Assembly (NCBI GenBank): GCA_021813325.1
Contig: JAKALA010000001.1
Location: 1 to 64,000, forward strand
Direction of reading: 5' to 3'
Source: a bacterium
Lineage (GTDB): Bacteria; Verrucomicrobiota; Verrucomicrobiia; Limisphaerales; UBA11358
DNA length: 64,000 nucleotides
In this document: positions 9,595 to 17,600 of the stretch, in pieces
Position numbering within the stretch: position 1 is the stretch's first letter
How the letters are laid out: each line of letters opens with the position of its first letter
Position numbers and translations under genes: made by a program
The notes under the pieces: generated by a model
Seen by the model: the letters and a program-made list of their open reading frames with translations, nothing else
Databases searched by the model: none
Told to the model about the DNA's origin: nothing

Positions 9595-10491
9595 ATGAAA
9601 CATCTGTTGTCTCTGGAAAAATTGCCGCGAGCGGAGTTTGCCCCCATTCTCCGCGATGCCATTGTCTTCAAGCGGGAGCGCGGCCGGCACAAAACCCCGC
9701 CGCTCGCCGGGAAGACGTGGGCGCTGATTTTTTCCAAATCGTCCACGCGCACGCGGGTTTCGTTTGAAACCGGCATTCGCGAACTGGGCGCCGGCGTGAT
9801 GTTTCTCAACGCCAACGATATTCAGCTCGGCCGCGGCGAACCCATCAAGGACACCGCGCGGGTGCTGGGCCGCATGATTCATGGCGCGGTCATCCGCACC
9901 TTCGCCCAGCGCGACGTGGAGGATTTTGCCGCCTTTTCCCAAATTCCCACCATCAACGCGCTGACGGACGATGAGCATCCGTGCCAGGTGCTGACGGATA
10001 TTTTTACCTTCGAGGAAATGCGCGGGCCGATTGCCGGCAAGGTGATCACCTTTGTGGGCGACGGCGCCTGCAACATGCCGGCCTCCTGGATTTTTGCCGC
10101 GGCCAAAATGGGTTTTGAACTGCGCATCGCCGCGCCCAAAGCCTTCCAGCCGTCTGCCGGGCTGCTCCAGCGCGCCGGTGGCAAAATTATTTGCACCGAG
10201 GATTTGAAAGCCGCGGCCGCGGGTGCCGACCTGCTTTACACGGATGTGTGGGTTTCCATGGGCAAGGAGGCGGAAGCCGCCGAACGCATCAAAATCCTCA
10301 GCGGCTATCAGATCAATGCCGAACTGCTCAAAGTGGCCAAGCCCGACGCGCTGGTGATGCATTGCCTGCCTGCCTATCGCGGCAAAGAGATTGACGAAGC
10401 CACGTTTGAAGCTCACGCCGATACCATCTTCACCCAGGCGGAGAACCGGTTGCATGTGCAGAAATCCATCCTGAACTGGGCGGTTTCATAA
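9595..10491 (+). CDS. argF: Ornithine carbamoyltransferase
   Basis: Cytosolic enzyme that makes citrulline from ornithine and carbamoyl phosphate in arginine synthesis. The 298-residue product has the carbamoyl-phosphate motif STRTR (50-54), the HPCQ motif (128-131) and the ornithine-site HCLP motif (256-259). HCLP, with no HPGP-type motif, distinguishes it from aspartate carbamoyltransferase. Length is normal for the anabolic enzyme. The ATG at 9595 has no clear Shine-Dalgarno sequence, as for most genes here. No other arginine gene is adjacent, so it appears to be a single-gene unit. Confidence 0.96.
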   Translation: MKHLLSLEKLPRAEFAPILRDAIVFKRERGRHKTPPLAGKTWALIFSKSSTRTRVSFETGIRELGAGVMFLNANDIQLGRGEPIKDTARVLGRMIHGAVIRTFAQRDVEDFAAFSQIPTINALTDDEHPCQVLTDIFTFEEMRGPIAGKVITFVGDGACNMPASWIFAAAKMGFELRIAAPKAFQPSAGLLQRAGGKIICTEDLKAAAAGADLLYTDVWVSMGKEAEAAERIKILSGYQINAELLKVAKPDALVMHCLPAYRGKEIDEATFEAHADTIFTQAENRLHVQKSILNWAVS

Positions 10492-11255
10492 TGGAAACGC
10501 CAGCGCGGTTTGGTAGGTGACCGGGCACAGATGGTTCTGACGAAAAATTCAAACCTCGTAGGCGGCCCCCGTGGTTGGAACGAACCGCGAATCTCCTGAA
10601 CCCTGCGAAATCAGCAGGGTTGCAGTGAACTCTGATTCGCGCTGCTCGCCGGCTTGTTTCGCCCAATTCCGGCGGAGGGAGCAAATTTCCAAGAAAACTT
10701 ATGTAAGGTGACGCCGATTTTGTGCGCTGCGCATGTGAAAGCAGTTCCAAGAACCGAGACAAAAGAAGTCACGCGCCCATTTGGAGGGCTTTTTACCGTC
10801 TGTTTCAGCCAGGCTGGAAAATTAAAATGGATCGTGCTAGCCGCACAGCCGCTTTGGATTTGGCCTTTAAAATGTGTTCCCATGCAGCGCGTGCGCACCA
10901 TCGCGGCCCTGGCAAACCTTGCGGCGGATTGCGGCACGATATGCGGTGAGGGGCACGAGACGTTACTGGGGTTGAGGGCGGGCGTTCCATCAAACTTCAA
11001 CGCCGTAGTCGTGGCATCGTCCTTGCGAACGGCCACCATGCCGCTCCTGACGGAGCTGGGAAATTCTGTAAATCGCGCGGGCTACAAAGATGCCAGCCCT
11101 ACGGGCTTTAACCGGAGCAATGCCGGGGAACAGGCGTCGCGCCTGACGGCGCGATAACTTTTGCAGCCGCCAAGATCACGAGGCTCTGACTGAAATATGG
11201 GAATAGTTTGAACCTCCTGACGTCGGCGGCGACGGCGCTCAGGGGATGAGCCGCA
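10492..11255. other. Gene-poor 760-bp stretch
   Basis: No gene was recognised. Overlapping frames of up to 167 codons occur on both strands but have no domain-like composition. A 6-bp perfect hairpin (CAGGCG-TCG-CGCCTG) lies at 11131-11145. The composition resembles decayed or repeat-derived intergenic DNA; no promoter stands out. Confidence 0.4.
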
Positions 11256-12023
11256 TTACCTCGGCGGCCACGGGGCTTTGCCATAAGCCAGCCGCGCCCG
11301 TTCCGTATCCAGCGGGCTGATCCGGTTTTCATCCCATTGCCCAATGACCCGATCGTATTTTCTGTCCTTGGGCGACAGCACCGCGCAGGGACTGCTGCCA
11401 TCGCCGTCTTTGCATTCGTCTTCGCAGGCGCCGGCCCAGCAAACGCGGTAATGCATGATGGAGGCGTAATCGTAGGGCAGCGTCGAAACCAGCCAGTTGG
11501 TTTTGGCAATCCAATCGTAATCCAAGGCGCGCCCGGGCTTGATGTTTTCGTAATGGACGGTGATGAACTGGTCGCGATCCCAGCGTTGTTGTTCATGAAA
11601 GAATCCCAGCGCGTGACCCAGTTCATGCGCGGGCATCCATTCGGCCTGCTGCCACCAGAAGGCGGTGATGTTGATGTCGGTTCGCTCGCCTTTTTGAAAT
11701 CCCACGTGGCTGGTGTTGTTGCCGGCGTCCAGCTTGCCGGTGAAGTTCACGTATTCCACCTGATTTGAGCGCTGGACGAAATGGATGTTGGCGCCGGTGT
11801 CCATCCAGCGTTGCATGGCGCGGAGCACGAGGGCCTGTTGCGCGGCGTTGAGTTTGGAAATGTCGTAGGGGATGACTCCGTTGGGCCAGGGTTCCGGTTT
11901 TTGCACTCCCTTTTCCTGGTGAGCGAGATCGCTGCCAAAAACTGAGAAGGCGGCCATTAATAAGCCAAGAAGCAAAGACAATAAGCATCGGGATGACTTG
12001 CGGAAGACGGGATCATTCTGCAT
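11256..12023 (-). CDS. Astacin-like zinc metalloprotease (M12A), secreted
   Basis: A 255-residue protein when started at the ATG at 12023, which places a signal peptide (CLLSLLLGLLMAAFSVFG) near residues 13-30. The next in-frame ATG upstream (12098) would add a Cys-rich leader and is less likely. The zinc site is complete: HELGHALGFFHE with H133, E134, H137 and H143, followed by the Met-turn SIMHY. The pro-region is very short (about 40-55, WPNGVIPYDI being the mature-like start). Disulfide-prone CWAGACEDEC follows the Met-turn. It probably acts outside the cell on proteins. It stands alone, with no coupled gene. Confidence 0.92.
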   Translation of the reverse strand: MQNDPVFRKSSRCLLSLLLGLLMAAFSVFGSDLAHQEKGVQKPEPWPNGVIPYDISKLNAAQQALVLRAMQRWMDTGANIHFVQRSNQVEYVNFTGKLDAGNNTSHVGFQKGERTDINITAFWWQQAEWMPAHELGHALGFFHEQQRWDRDQFITVHYENIKPGRALDYDWIAKTNWLVSTLPYDYASIMHYRVCWAGACEDECKDGDGSSPCAVLSPKDRKYDRVIGQWDENRISPLDTERARLAYGKAPWPPR

Positions 12024-12363
12024 GCAAGATATTTGATGGCATTGTGTAAGCACTCGCAATGGAAAAATTTGTCCACAATTGATGCAAGTCGATTTCATTT
12101 ATTCGAACGGGAAATTTTGCAGGGCATAAAATCATGGTTTGGGCTGAAAGATGCGTGAAAGGGCGAATGTGCTATGTTGCATCAAGGTAACAAGCCGCAC
12201 CGAGTGACGCGTATGAAAAAGCCAAATTCAACGCCCGAGTCATTGGTATCCCAGCCACCGTGGCTTTCAAAGCAGAGCAAAATGCCGGCGAACGGACGGA
12301 TGAAATTAAGACGCTGGACGGCTCGGTCCGGTCAATTTGAATTCACAACCCACGGAGGCCTGT
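12024..12363. other. Divergent intergenic region
   Basis: 340 bp between the metalloprotease and the small plus-strand gene, AT-richer around 12050-12130. It presumably carries the promoters of both genes, but no convincing -35/-10 pair was identified. Confidence 0.3.
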
Positions 12364-12648
12364 ATGTTAGCCAAATACAACATTGAGTATTCCGCGCAAT
12401 TCAGACGCCACGCGCCGACGTATCATTACTACAGCGATGATCCGGTGGCGGGCGAGGAATTCCTGCTGGAATTGCTGGAACGCGGATTCCAAATCAAAGC
12501 CATTCGCCATGACGGTGTCGATCTGCCGAAGGCGGAATTCGATAAAATGATCAAAACTGCCGCGAATATGCTGGCGGCCAAAAGCATCTGCGGCGCGCTC
12601 GGCATCACGGCGGAAGAAGAACATTTCCGGTTTGGATTTTCCGCCTGA
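12364..12648 (+). CDS. Small conserved hypothetical protein (94 aa)
   Basis: The start at ATG 12364 is chosen because GGAGG (12355-12359) sits about five bases upstream, one of the few clear Shine-Dalgarno sequences in the window. The product is soluble and has no signal peptide or membrane segment. It has a mixed alpha/beta look: a tyrosine-rich N-terminus (YHYYSDDPVAGEEFLLELLERGF), then IKAIRHDGVDLPKAEFD and a C-terminal helix with MLAAKSICGAL. No family was recognised. The gene lies 39 bp ahead of the AmmeMemoRadiSam operon and could be co-transcribed with it. Confidence 0.65.
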   Translation: MLAKYNIEYSAQFRRHAPTYHYYSDDPVAGEEFLLELLERGFQIKAIRHDGVDLPKAEFDKMIKTAANMLAAKSICGALGITAEEEHFRFGFSA

Positions 12649-12687
12649 GCGGTTTGAATCGCGCCGGCGGATTTGCGTGAACGCGCC

Positions 12688-14109
12688 ATGAATGCAGTGG
12701 AGCAACGGGTTTTGGAGCACGCGGCAGCAGCGGGTGTAATGCACCCCGCGAACGGCGTGGTTTGTGCCGTGCTGACGCCGCATGCGCCGGTCATTGTGCC
12801 GGAAGTCGGTGGCGAGCGTTGTGCGGCGGCCACCTGCCGGGCGATGCGTGAGGTGGCCCGGTGTGTGGTCAATCATAATCCCGATGCCATTGTTATGGTG
12901 TCGCCACACGCGCCCCGGCGTTCGGGCGTTTTTGGGATTTGGGCGGATGATTTGATGGCCGGTTCCTTTGAGCTGTTTGGAGCGCCACAGGCCCGAGCCA
13001 GTTTTCCCAATGACCGGCGCCTGGGCCAGTCGATCATGGCGGAGGCGCGCGCCCGCAATGTGCAAACCTGGCTGATTCGTCACCGGACATTGGATCACGG
13101 CGCTTTGGTGCCGCTGTGGTTTTTGGCGGAAGCGGGCTGGGCGGGTCCGGTCGTATTGGCGAGCCTAAATTATCCCGAGGAGGGCGGCCTGACCAGTTTG
13201 GGCGAGGCCATCGCGGCGGCGGCCCAACGCCTGTCCCGGCGGATCGCCATGGTGGCCAGTGGGGACATGAGTCATCGGTTGAGCGGCGAGGCTCCCAGCG
13301 GATTTCATCCGGATGCGCATCGTTTCGAGGAGGAATTCATCAAATGCTTGCAGGCCGGTGAACTGCGAAAATTGCTCAACCTGGAGCCGGCGTTGCGTGA
13401 ATTGGCGGCGGAAGATGCGGTGGATTCCACCGTCGTGGCGGCGGCGGCGGCGGGTTGGAAGGCGGATGGTCACGCGGTGTTGAGCTATGAGCACCCATTT
13501 GGCGTCGGTTACGGCGTCGCAGTGTTATTCAGTGCCGCCACTCCATCGCCGGCAACTGCAAATGCCGTCACGAGCCAGGCGGGCGCGATTCTGCCGGGAA
13601 TTGCGCGGCGTTCGGTGACGGCGGCCCTGCTGGCCAGTGCGGATCCGGTGCCTGCCGCTCCGGAAAAATATTTGAATCAAGCGAGCGGGGTTTTTGTGAC
13701 GATTCGTCTTAACCATGGAGAACTGCGCGGGTGCATCGGCACCTTGCAGCCGGTCCATTCCACAATGGTCGAGGAAACCTGGTGCAACGCCCGGACCGCC
13801 GCTTTTCAAGATGCGCGTTTCGCTCCCGTAACCGCCGCCGAACTGGCTGATATAAAATTTGAAGTGAGCGTGGTCCATGCCCTTGAAGACGCCGACGAAG
13901 CCGGGTTGAATCCGGATCGCTTTGGCGTGATCGTCTCAACCGGAGATGGAAGGCGGGGTGTATTGCTGCCGGGCATTGAGGAAATCCGCACGGTGAAGCA
14001 ACAGTTGCAACTTGCGCGACGCAAAGGCGGGATTGATGCCGATGAGCGCGTCAACATTCAGCGCTTTCAAGTGAACCGCTTTGTGGAAGGTCAGGAAACA
14101 TCAACATGA
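12688..14109 (+). CDS. AmmeMemoRadiSam system protein A with N-terminal LigB-type dioxygenase domain
   Basis: A 473-residue two-domain fusion. The N-terminal half (about 20-280) is a class III extradiol dioxygenase (LigB)-like domain: CAVLTPHAPVIVPEVGG (H32), VMVSPHAP, DHGALVPLWFL and a conserved SGDMSHRL. The C-terminal half (about 300-470) is an AMMECR1 domain carrying LRGCIGT (346-352). This fused form is known as AmmeMemoRadiSam protein A; the system's biochemical function is unknown. ATG 12688 is preferred over TTG 12673. The stop overlaps the next start as ATGA, implying translational coupling with the radical SAM partner. Confidence 0.9.
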   Translation: MNAVEQRVLEHAAAAGVMHPANGVVCAVLTPHAPVIVPEVGGERCAAATCRAMREVARCVVNHNPDAIVMVSPHAPRRSGVFGIWADDLMAGSFELFGAPQARASFPNDRRLGQSIMAEARARNVQTWLIRHRTLDHGALVPLWFLAEAGWAGPVVLASLNYPEEGGLTSLGEAIAAAAQRLSRRIAMVASGDMSHRLSGEAPSGFHPDAHRFEEEFIKCLQAGELRKLLNLEPALRELAAEDAVDSTVVAAAAAGWKADGHAVLSYEHPFGVGYGVAVLFSAATPSPATANAVTSQAGAILPGIARRSVTAALLASADPVPAAPEKYLNQASGVFVTIRLNHGELRGCIGTLQPVHSTMVEETWCNARTAAFQDARFAPVTAAELADIKFEVSVVHALEDADEAGLNPDRFGVIVSTGDGRRGVLLPGIEEIRTVKQQLQLARRKGGIDADERVNIQRFQVNRFVEGQETST

Positions 14110-15191
14110 ACGCGCCTGCCGATTCTGAGAACTTTCCCGCCCGCTGGTGGACGCCATTATCCGATGGCCGCCTTGAGTGTGAATTGTGCCCGCGCCACTG
14201 CCGGATGCGCGCCGGTCAGCGGGGATTTTGTTTCGTGCGGCAAAATCTTGACGGTCGAATGGTGCTGACGACCTACGGTCGAAGCAGTGGATTTTGCATT
14301 GATCCCATCGAAAAAAAACCGCTGCATCATTTTTATCCGGGCAGCCGCGTGCTTTCCTTTGGCACGGCGGGCTGCAACCTGGGCTGCCGCTTCTGTCAGA
14401 ACTGGAGCATCAGCAAAGCCCGCAAGTTTGACCGCCTGACGGAAAAAGCTTCGCCCGAAACCATTGCCCTGGCGGCGCAACGCTTCGGATGCCGATCCGT
14501 GGCGTTTACTTACAATGATCCGGTGATCTTTGCCGAATACGCCATGGACGTGGCGGATGCCTGCCGCGCGGTGGGTGTGGCGACGGTGGCGGTCACGGCG
14601 GGCTATATGACCAAAGCCCCGCGGGCGGAATTTTATCAGCACATGGATGCGGCCAATGTGGATCTAAAAGGATTCACCGAGAGGTTTTATCATCAACAAT
14701 GCTTCGGGGAATTGGCCCCGGTGCTCGACACGTTGAAATATCTGCGTCATGAAACCCAGGTCTGGCTGGAGGTCACCACTTTGCTGATTCCCGGTGAAAA
14801 CGACAGCGAAGCCGAAATCGATGCGGCGTCAGATTGGTTCGCGGGCAATCTTGGTATGGATGTTCCGTGGCATTTCACCGCCTTCCATCCCGATTTCAAA
14901 ATGCTGGAGCAGCCGTCCACTCCATCCGCCACGCTGGTGCGGGCCCGGGAAATTGCGCGGTCCAAAGGACTGAACTATGTGTATGTGGGCAACGTCCACG
15001 ACGGCAATGGCAACAGCACCTGGTGCCCCGCATGCGGACAGCGCGTCATTGCCCGGATTGGCTACGAACCGGGCGAATGGAACCTCAACGGCAATCGCTG
15101 TGGCCACTGTGGATTTGAAATCGCCGGTCATTTTGCGCAGAAAGCCGGCATTGGACCAACCAACCGGCGGCCGGTGCATGTTTGTTTGTAA
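14106..15191 (+). CDS. amrS: AmmeMemoRadiSam system radical SAM enzyme
   Basis: A 361-residue radical SAM protein with the cluster motif C90-NLG-C94-RF-C97 followed by QNWSISK, as in the AmrS/PflA-like family. A Cys-rich N-terminal segment (CELCPRHCRMR...GFC, about 25-42) and a C-terminal zinc-ribbon-like CPACGQ...CGHCGF (about 310-340) match the family architecture. Family members are predicted to modify an unknown substrate together with AMMECR1 and Memo/LigB partners. The gene overlaps the protein A gene by 4 bp. No free-standing Memo (protein B) gene lies in the window; the LigB domain may take its place. Confidence 0.93.
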   Translation: MNAPADSENFPARWWTPLSDGRLECELCPRHCRMRAGQRGFCFVRQNLDGRMVLTTYGRSSGFCIDPIEKKPLHHFYPGSRVLSFGTAGCNLGCRFCQNWSISKARKFDRLTEKASPETIALAAQRFGCRSVAFTYNDPVIFAEYAMDVADACRAVGVATVAVTAGYMTKAPRAEFYQHMDAANVDLKGFTERFYHQQCFGELAPVLDTLKYLRHETQVWLEVTTLLIPGENDSEAEIDAASDWFAGNLGMDVPWHFTAFHPDFKMLEQPSTPSATLVRAREIARSKGLNYVYVGNVHDGNGNSTWCPACGQRVIARIGYEPGEWNLNGNRCGHCGFEIAGHFAQKAGIGPTNRRPVHVCL

Positions 15192-15307
15192 AAGGTGAAT
15201 TTGCACCGCAGGTGTTCCATGAAATCGGCGCCCCATCGTTTTCAAACCGAGAGCGGACATTTGATTCACGTCAAGGCGGCACAGGCGTTTTCTGTCAAAA
15301 TCATGTC

Positions 15308-15700
15308 ATGAAAGAACAACCGCTGATTGCCGCCGGAATCCAGAAAATCATCACGCTCGTGGAAGAAACCCAATTTGCCGAGAACGGCATCGTGAGTCGC
15401 ACGGTGTTTCGCTCGACGCATTGCCGGATGATTTTATTTGGGTTTGCCGAAGGTCAGGAGTTGAGTGAGCACACTTCCACCCAACATGCCCTGGTTCAGA
15501 TTCTGTCCGGCGAATGCGAATTTTCGCTTGATGGAAAGCCGCACAGGTTGAAGGCCGGAGACCTGCTTTACATGCCGCCCAACCTGCCGCACGCGGCTTT
15601 TGCCACCCGGCGTTTTGCCATGTTGCTGACGCTCACGCCCCAGGCGCCCGCCGCGGCAGTCTTGACCCAAGTCAAAGCGGGGACCCCGGATTCTGAATAG
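15308..15700 (+). CDS. Cupin-domain protein
   Basis: A 130-residue single-domain cupin. Motif 1 is GQELSEHTSTQHALVQILSGE and motif 2 is LKAGDLLYMPPNLPHAA, giving candidate metal ligands H, H and E plus the distal H. The ATG at 15308 is chosen; the frame stays open upstream but has no family similarity there. Such small cupins often sit beside DUF2249 and Dnr-type genes in denitrification or nitric-oxide clusters, which fits the next three genes. Its substrate is unknown. Confidence 0.85.
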   Translation: MKEQPLIAAGIQKIITLVEETQFAENGIVSRTVFRSTHCRMILFGFAEGQELSEHTSTQHALVQILSGECEFSLDGKPHRLKAGDLLYMPPNLPHAAFATRRFAMLLTLTPQAPAAAVLTQVKAGTPDSE

Positions 15701-15715
15701 AATTCCGGCACGACT

Positions 15716-15997
15716 ATGAACAAAATAATGGATATTTACGATGGCCGCGCAATTCCCTGCTCGGAAAAGCACGGTCAAATTATAGCCAAATGGCGGGCGC
15801 TTCCGGTTGGCCAGTCGTTTGTGCTCATTAACAGCCATGACCCGGTGCGTCTGCACAACCAGATAGCCGAGCTTTGGCCGGGAACCATCGACTGGAAGTA
15901 TCTCGTGCAAAAGCCTGAAGAATTTCAAATTCAAATCACCAAGCTCAAACCGCTGCCGGAGGTCGCGGAAATCCAGCCGCTGGTTTGCCATCATTGA
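15716..15997 (+). CDS. DUF2249 domain protein
   Basis: 93 residues, essentially a single DUF2249 domain (DGRAIPCSEKHGQIIAKWRAL then GQSFVLINSHDPVRLHNQI). This TusA-like fold family of unknown function is frequent beside hemerythrin, cupin and nitric-oxide-responsive genes. It follows the cupin gene by 15 bp and precedes the YwiC-like gene by 4 bp, so the three form one operon. The first ATG is used; an internal ATG four codons later is possible. Confidence 0.85.
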   Translation: MNKIMDIYDGRAIPCSEKHGQIIAKWRALPVGQSFVLINSHDPVRLHNQIAELWPGTIDWKYLVQKPEEFQIQITKLKPLPEVAEIQPLVCHH

Positions 15998-16001
15998 AGC
16001 T

Positions 16002-16817
16002 GTGGTATTTCCCGCGACAACGGGCAAAACCGAAGTTTGGCCGGGCAGTCGGCTGAATGAAATCCGCGACTTGGTTTTGCCCAAGGAGCACGGAAGCTGG
16101 TCGCTGGCTTTGGAACCGGTGGCGCTCGGGTTGCTGGCGGCGCCATCCGACGCGGGAATTTTTCTGGCGCTCGCGGCGGTTGCCGGGTTTTTGATGCGCC
16201 GCCCGGTAAAGGTGTTGTTACAAAACCCGGCTGATCCACGCCGTCCGCTTGCGCTTGGGAGTCTTGGCGGACTGCTGCTGCTGTTTTTGGCGGGCTTGCT
16301 TTTGGCGGCCAAAGTGGGTGGTATCATTTCGCTGTGGCCGTTGACGCTCGCGCTGCTGCTTGGCTCGCTGTTTGTTTGGTTTGATGCCCGCGGGGAGAGT
16401 CGCGCCGGCCTGGCAGAGTTGGCGGGAGCCGGCGCCTTTTCCGTATTGCCCGCCGCCTTTGCCACGCTGGCCGGATGGCCGGCGGAAAAAGCCCTGGCCT
16501 TGGCGGCCGTCATGGCGGCGCGTTCGTTGCCGTCGGTAATGCTGGTGCGAACCGTTTTGCGTGGCAAAAAAACCGGCGCGGCAAAAACCAGGCCCGCCTT
16601 GCTCGCCGCCTTTGGCGCGGCATTGTTGCTTTCGGGGCTGGCCTGTTTTCAATGGATTCCCCGGCTGATGGCGATTTTTGGCGTCTTGCTGTTGCTGCGC
16701 GCCGTTTTGGTGTGCGGGCAGAGCGCGGCAAAATTGAGCGCCCGCCGGCTGGGTTATGCGGAATTATCATTCGGAGTTCTCCTGTTGCTGGTCGCGGCGG
16801 CGGGGTGGCGTCTTTGA
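16002..16817 (+). CDS. YwiC-like integral membrane protein
   Basis: 271 residues starting at GTG 16002. The family signature LPKEHGSWSLALEPVALGLL lies near 25-45, followed by about seven hydrophobic spans. In Bacillus subtilis ywiC lies in the narK-fnr-ywiC cluster, and here the next gene also encodes a Crp/Fnr regulator, an informative parallel. The molecular function is not known. An inner-membrane location is predicted from the hydrophobic profile. Confidence 0.85.
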   Translation: MVFPATTGKTEVWPGSRLNEIRDLVLPKEHGSWSLALEPVALGLLAAPSDAGIFLALAAVAGFLMRRPVKVLLQNPADPRRPLALGSLGGLLLLFLAGLLLAAKVGGIISLWPLTLALLLGSLFVWFDARGESRAGLAELAGAGAFSVLPAAFATLAGWPAEKALALAAVMAARSLPSVMLVRTVLRGKKTGAAKTRPALLAAFGAALLLSGLACFQWIPRLMAIFGVLLLLRAVLVCGQSAAKLSARRLGYAELSFGVLLLLVAAAGWRL

Positions 16818-16880
16818 CGCGCCGCCTTGGATCGTTGGGAATGATTTACATTTGGGTTGGGCGTGTTTCAATGTTCGGAC

Positions 16881-17600
16881 ATGTCCAACCCGCTGCACGA
16901 ACTCAAAAATGCCGTGGTCATAAATGCCCTGCGCGGCTGCCGTCTGTTCGCCGGTCTGCCGCCGGCGGATTTGCAGAAAATCGCGGCGATTACCACCGCA
17001 CAAAGTCTGGAAAAGGATGCATACCTGTTTCACGAAGGCGACCCGGCCCGCGGATTTTACATCATTCAAAAGGGCACCGTGAATGTTCATCGCGTGAACG
17101 CGGCGGGCAAGGAGCAGGTCATCCACATTTTTCACGCCGGCGAATCCTTCGCGGAAGCGGCGCTGGCCACGGATCGCGGCTATCCTGCCGACGCCCGGGC
17201 GGTGGAGGCGGCGCAGGTGCTGATGGTGCAAAAGGACGGCATCGTAATGCTCATCAAACGGCAGCCGGAACTGGCCATCCGCATGTTGGCCTCCATGAGC
17301 GGTCATTTGCGAGCGCTGGTGAGCCAGTTGGAAGACATGACTTTGAAGGATGTGGAAACGCGCCTGGCCAACTGGCTGCTCAAGCGGTGCCCCGATGTGC
17401 GCAGCGACAAACTGGTGAAAATAAAACTGGCCACCACCAAGCGCACCCTGGCGGCGGAATTAGGCACCGTGAGCGAGACGTTCTCGCGCACGCTGGCAAA
17501 GTTCCGTGATCAAAACCTGATTCAAGTGGAAAAACAAATGATCACGGTGCTCTCACCGGCGCGACTGTCGCGGTTGCTCCAGCAGAACCTGGGTCAGTGA
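16881..17600 (+). CDS. Crp/Fnr-family transcription regulator, Dnr-like
   Basis: 239 residues. The N-terminal effector domain (about 18-130) has the beta-roll pattern FHEGDPARGFYIIQKGTV and FHAGESFAEAAL, and the C-terminal winged helix is near 175-225 (TLAAELGTVSETFSRTLAKF). It lacks the N-terminal cysteine cluster of classical FNR, so it is not an iron-sulfur oxygen sensor of that type. The region AEAALATDRGYPADARA resembles Dnr/NnrR regulators of denitrification. Position behind cupin, DUF2249 and YwiC-like genes supports that role. ATG 16881 is preferred over an upstream TTG. The stop overlaps the convergent secretin gene by 7 bp. Confidence 0.88.
   Translation: MSNPLHELKNAVVINALRGCRLFAGLPPADLQKIAAITTAQSLEKDAYLFHEGDPARGFYIIQKGTVNVHRVNAAGKEQVIHIFHAGESFAEAALATDRGYPADARAVEAAQVLMVQKDGIVMLIKRQPELAIRMLASMSGHLRALVSQLEDMTLKDVETRLANWLLKRCPDVRSDKLVKIKLATTKRTLAAELGTVSETFSRTLAKFRDQNLIQVEKQMITVLSPARLSRLLQQNLGQ

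Noticed and set aside
16881-17600. Regulator as an oxygen-sensing FNR
   Set aside because: The N-terminal cysteine cluster of FNR is missing.
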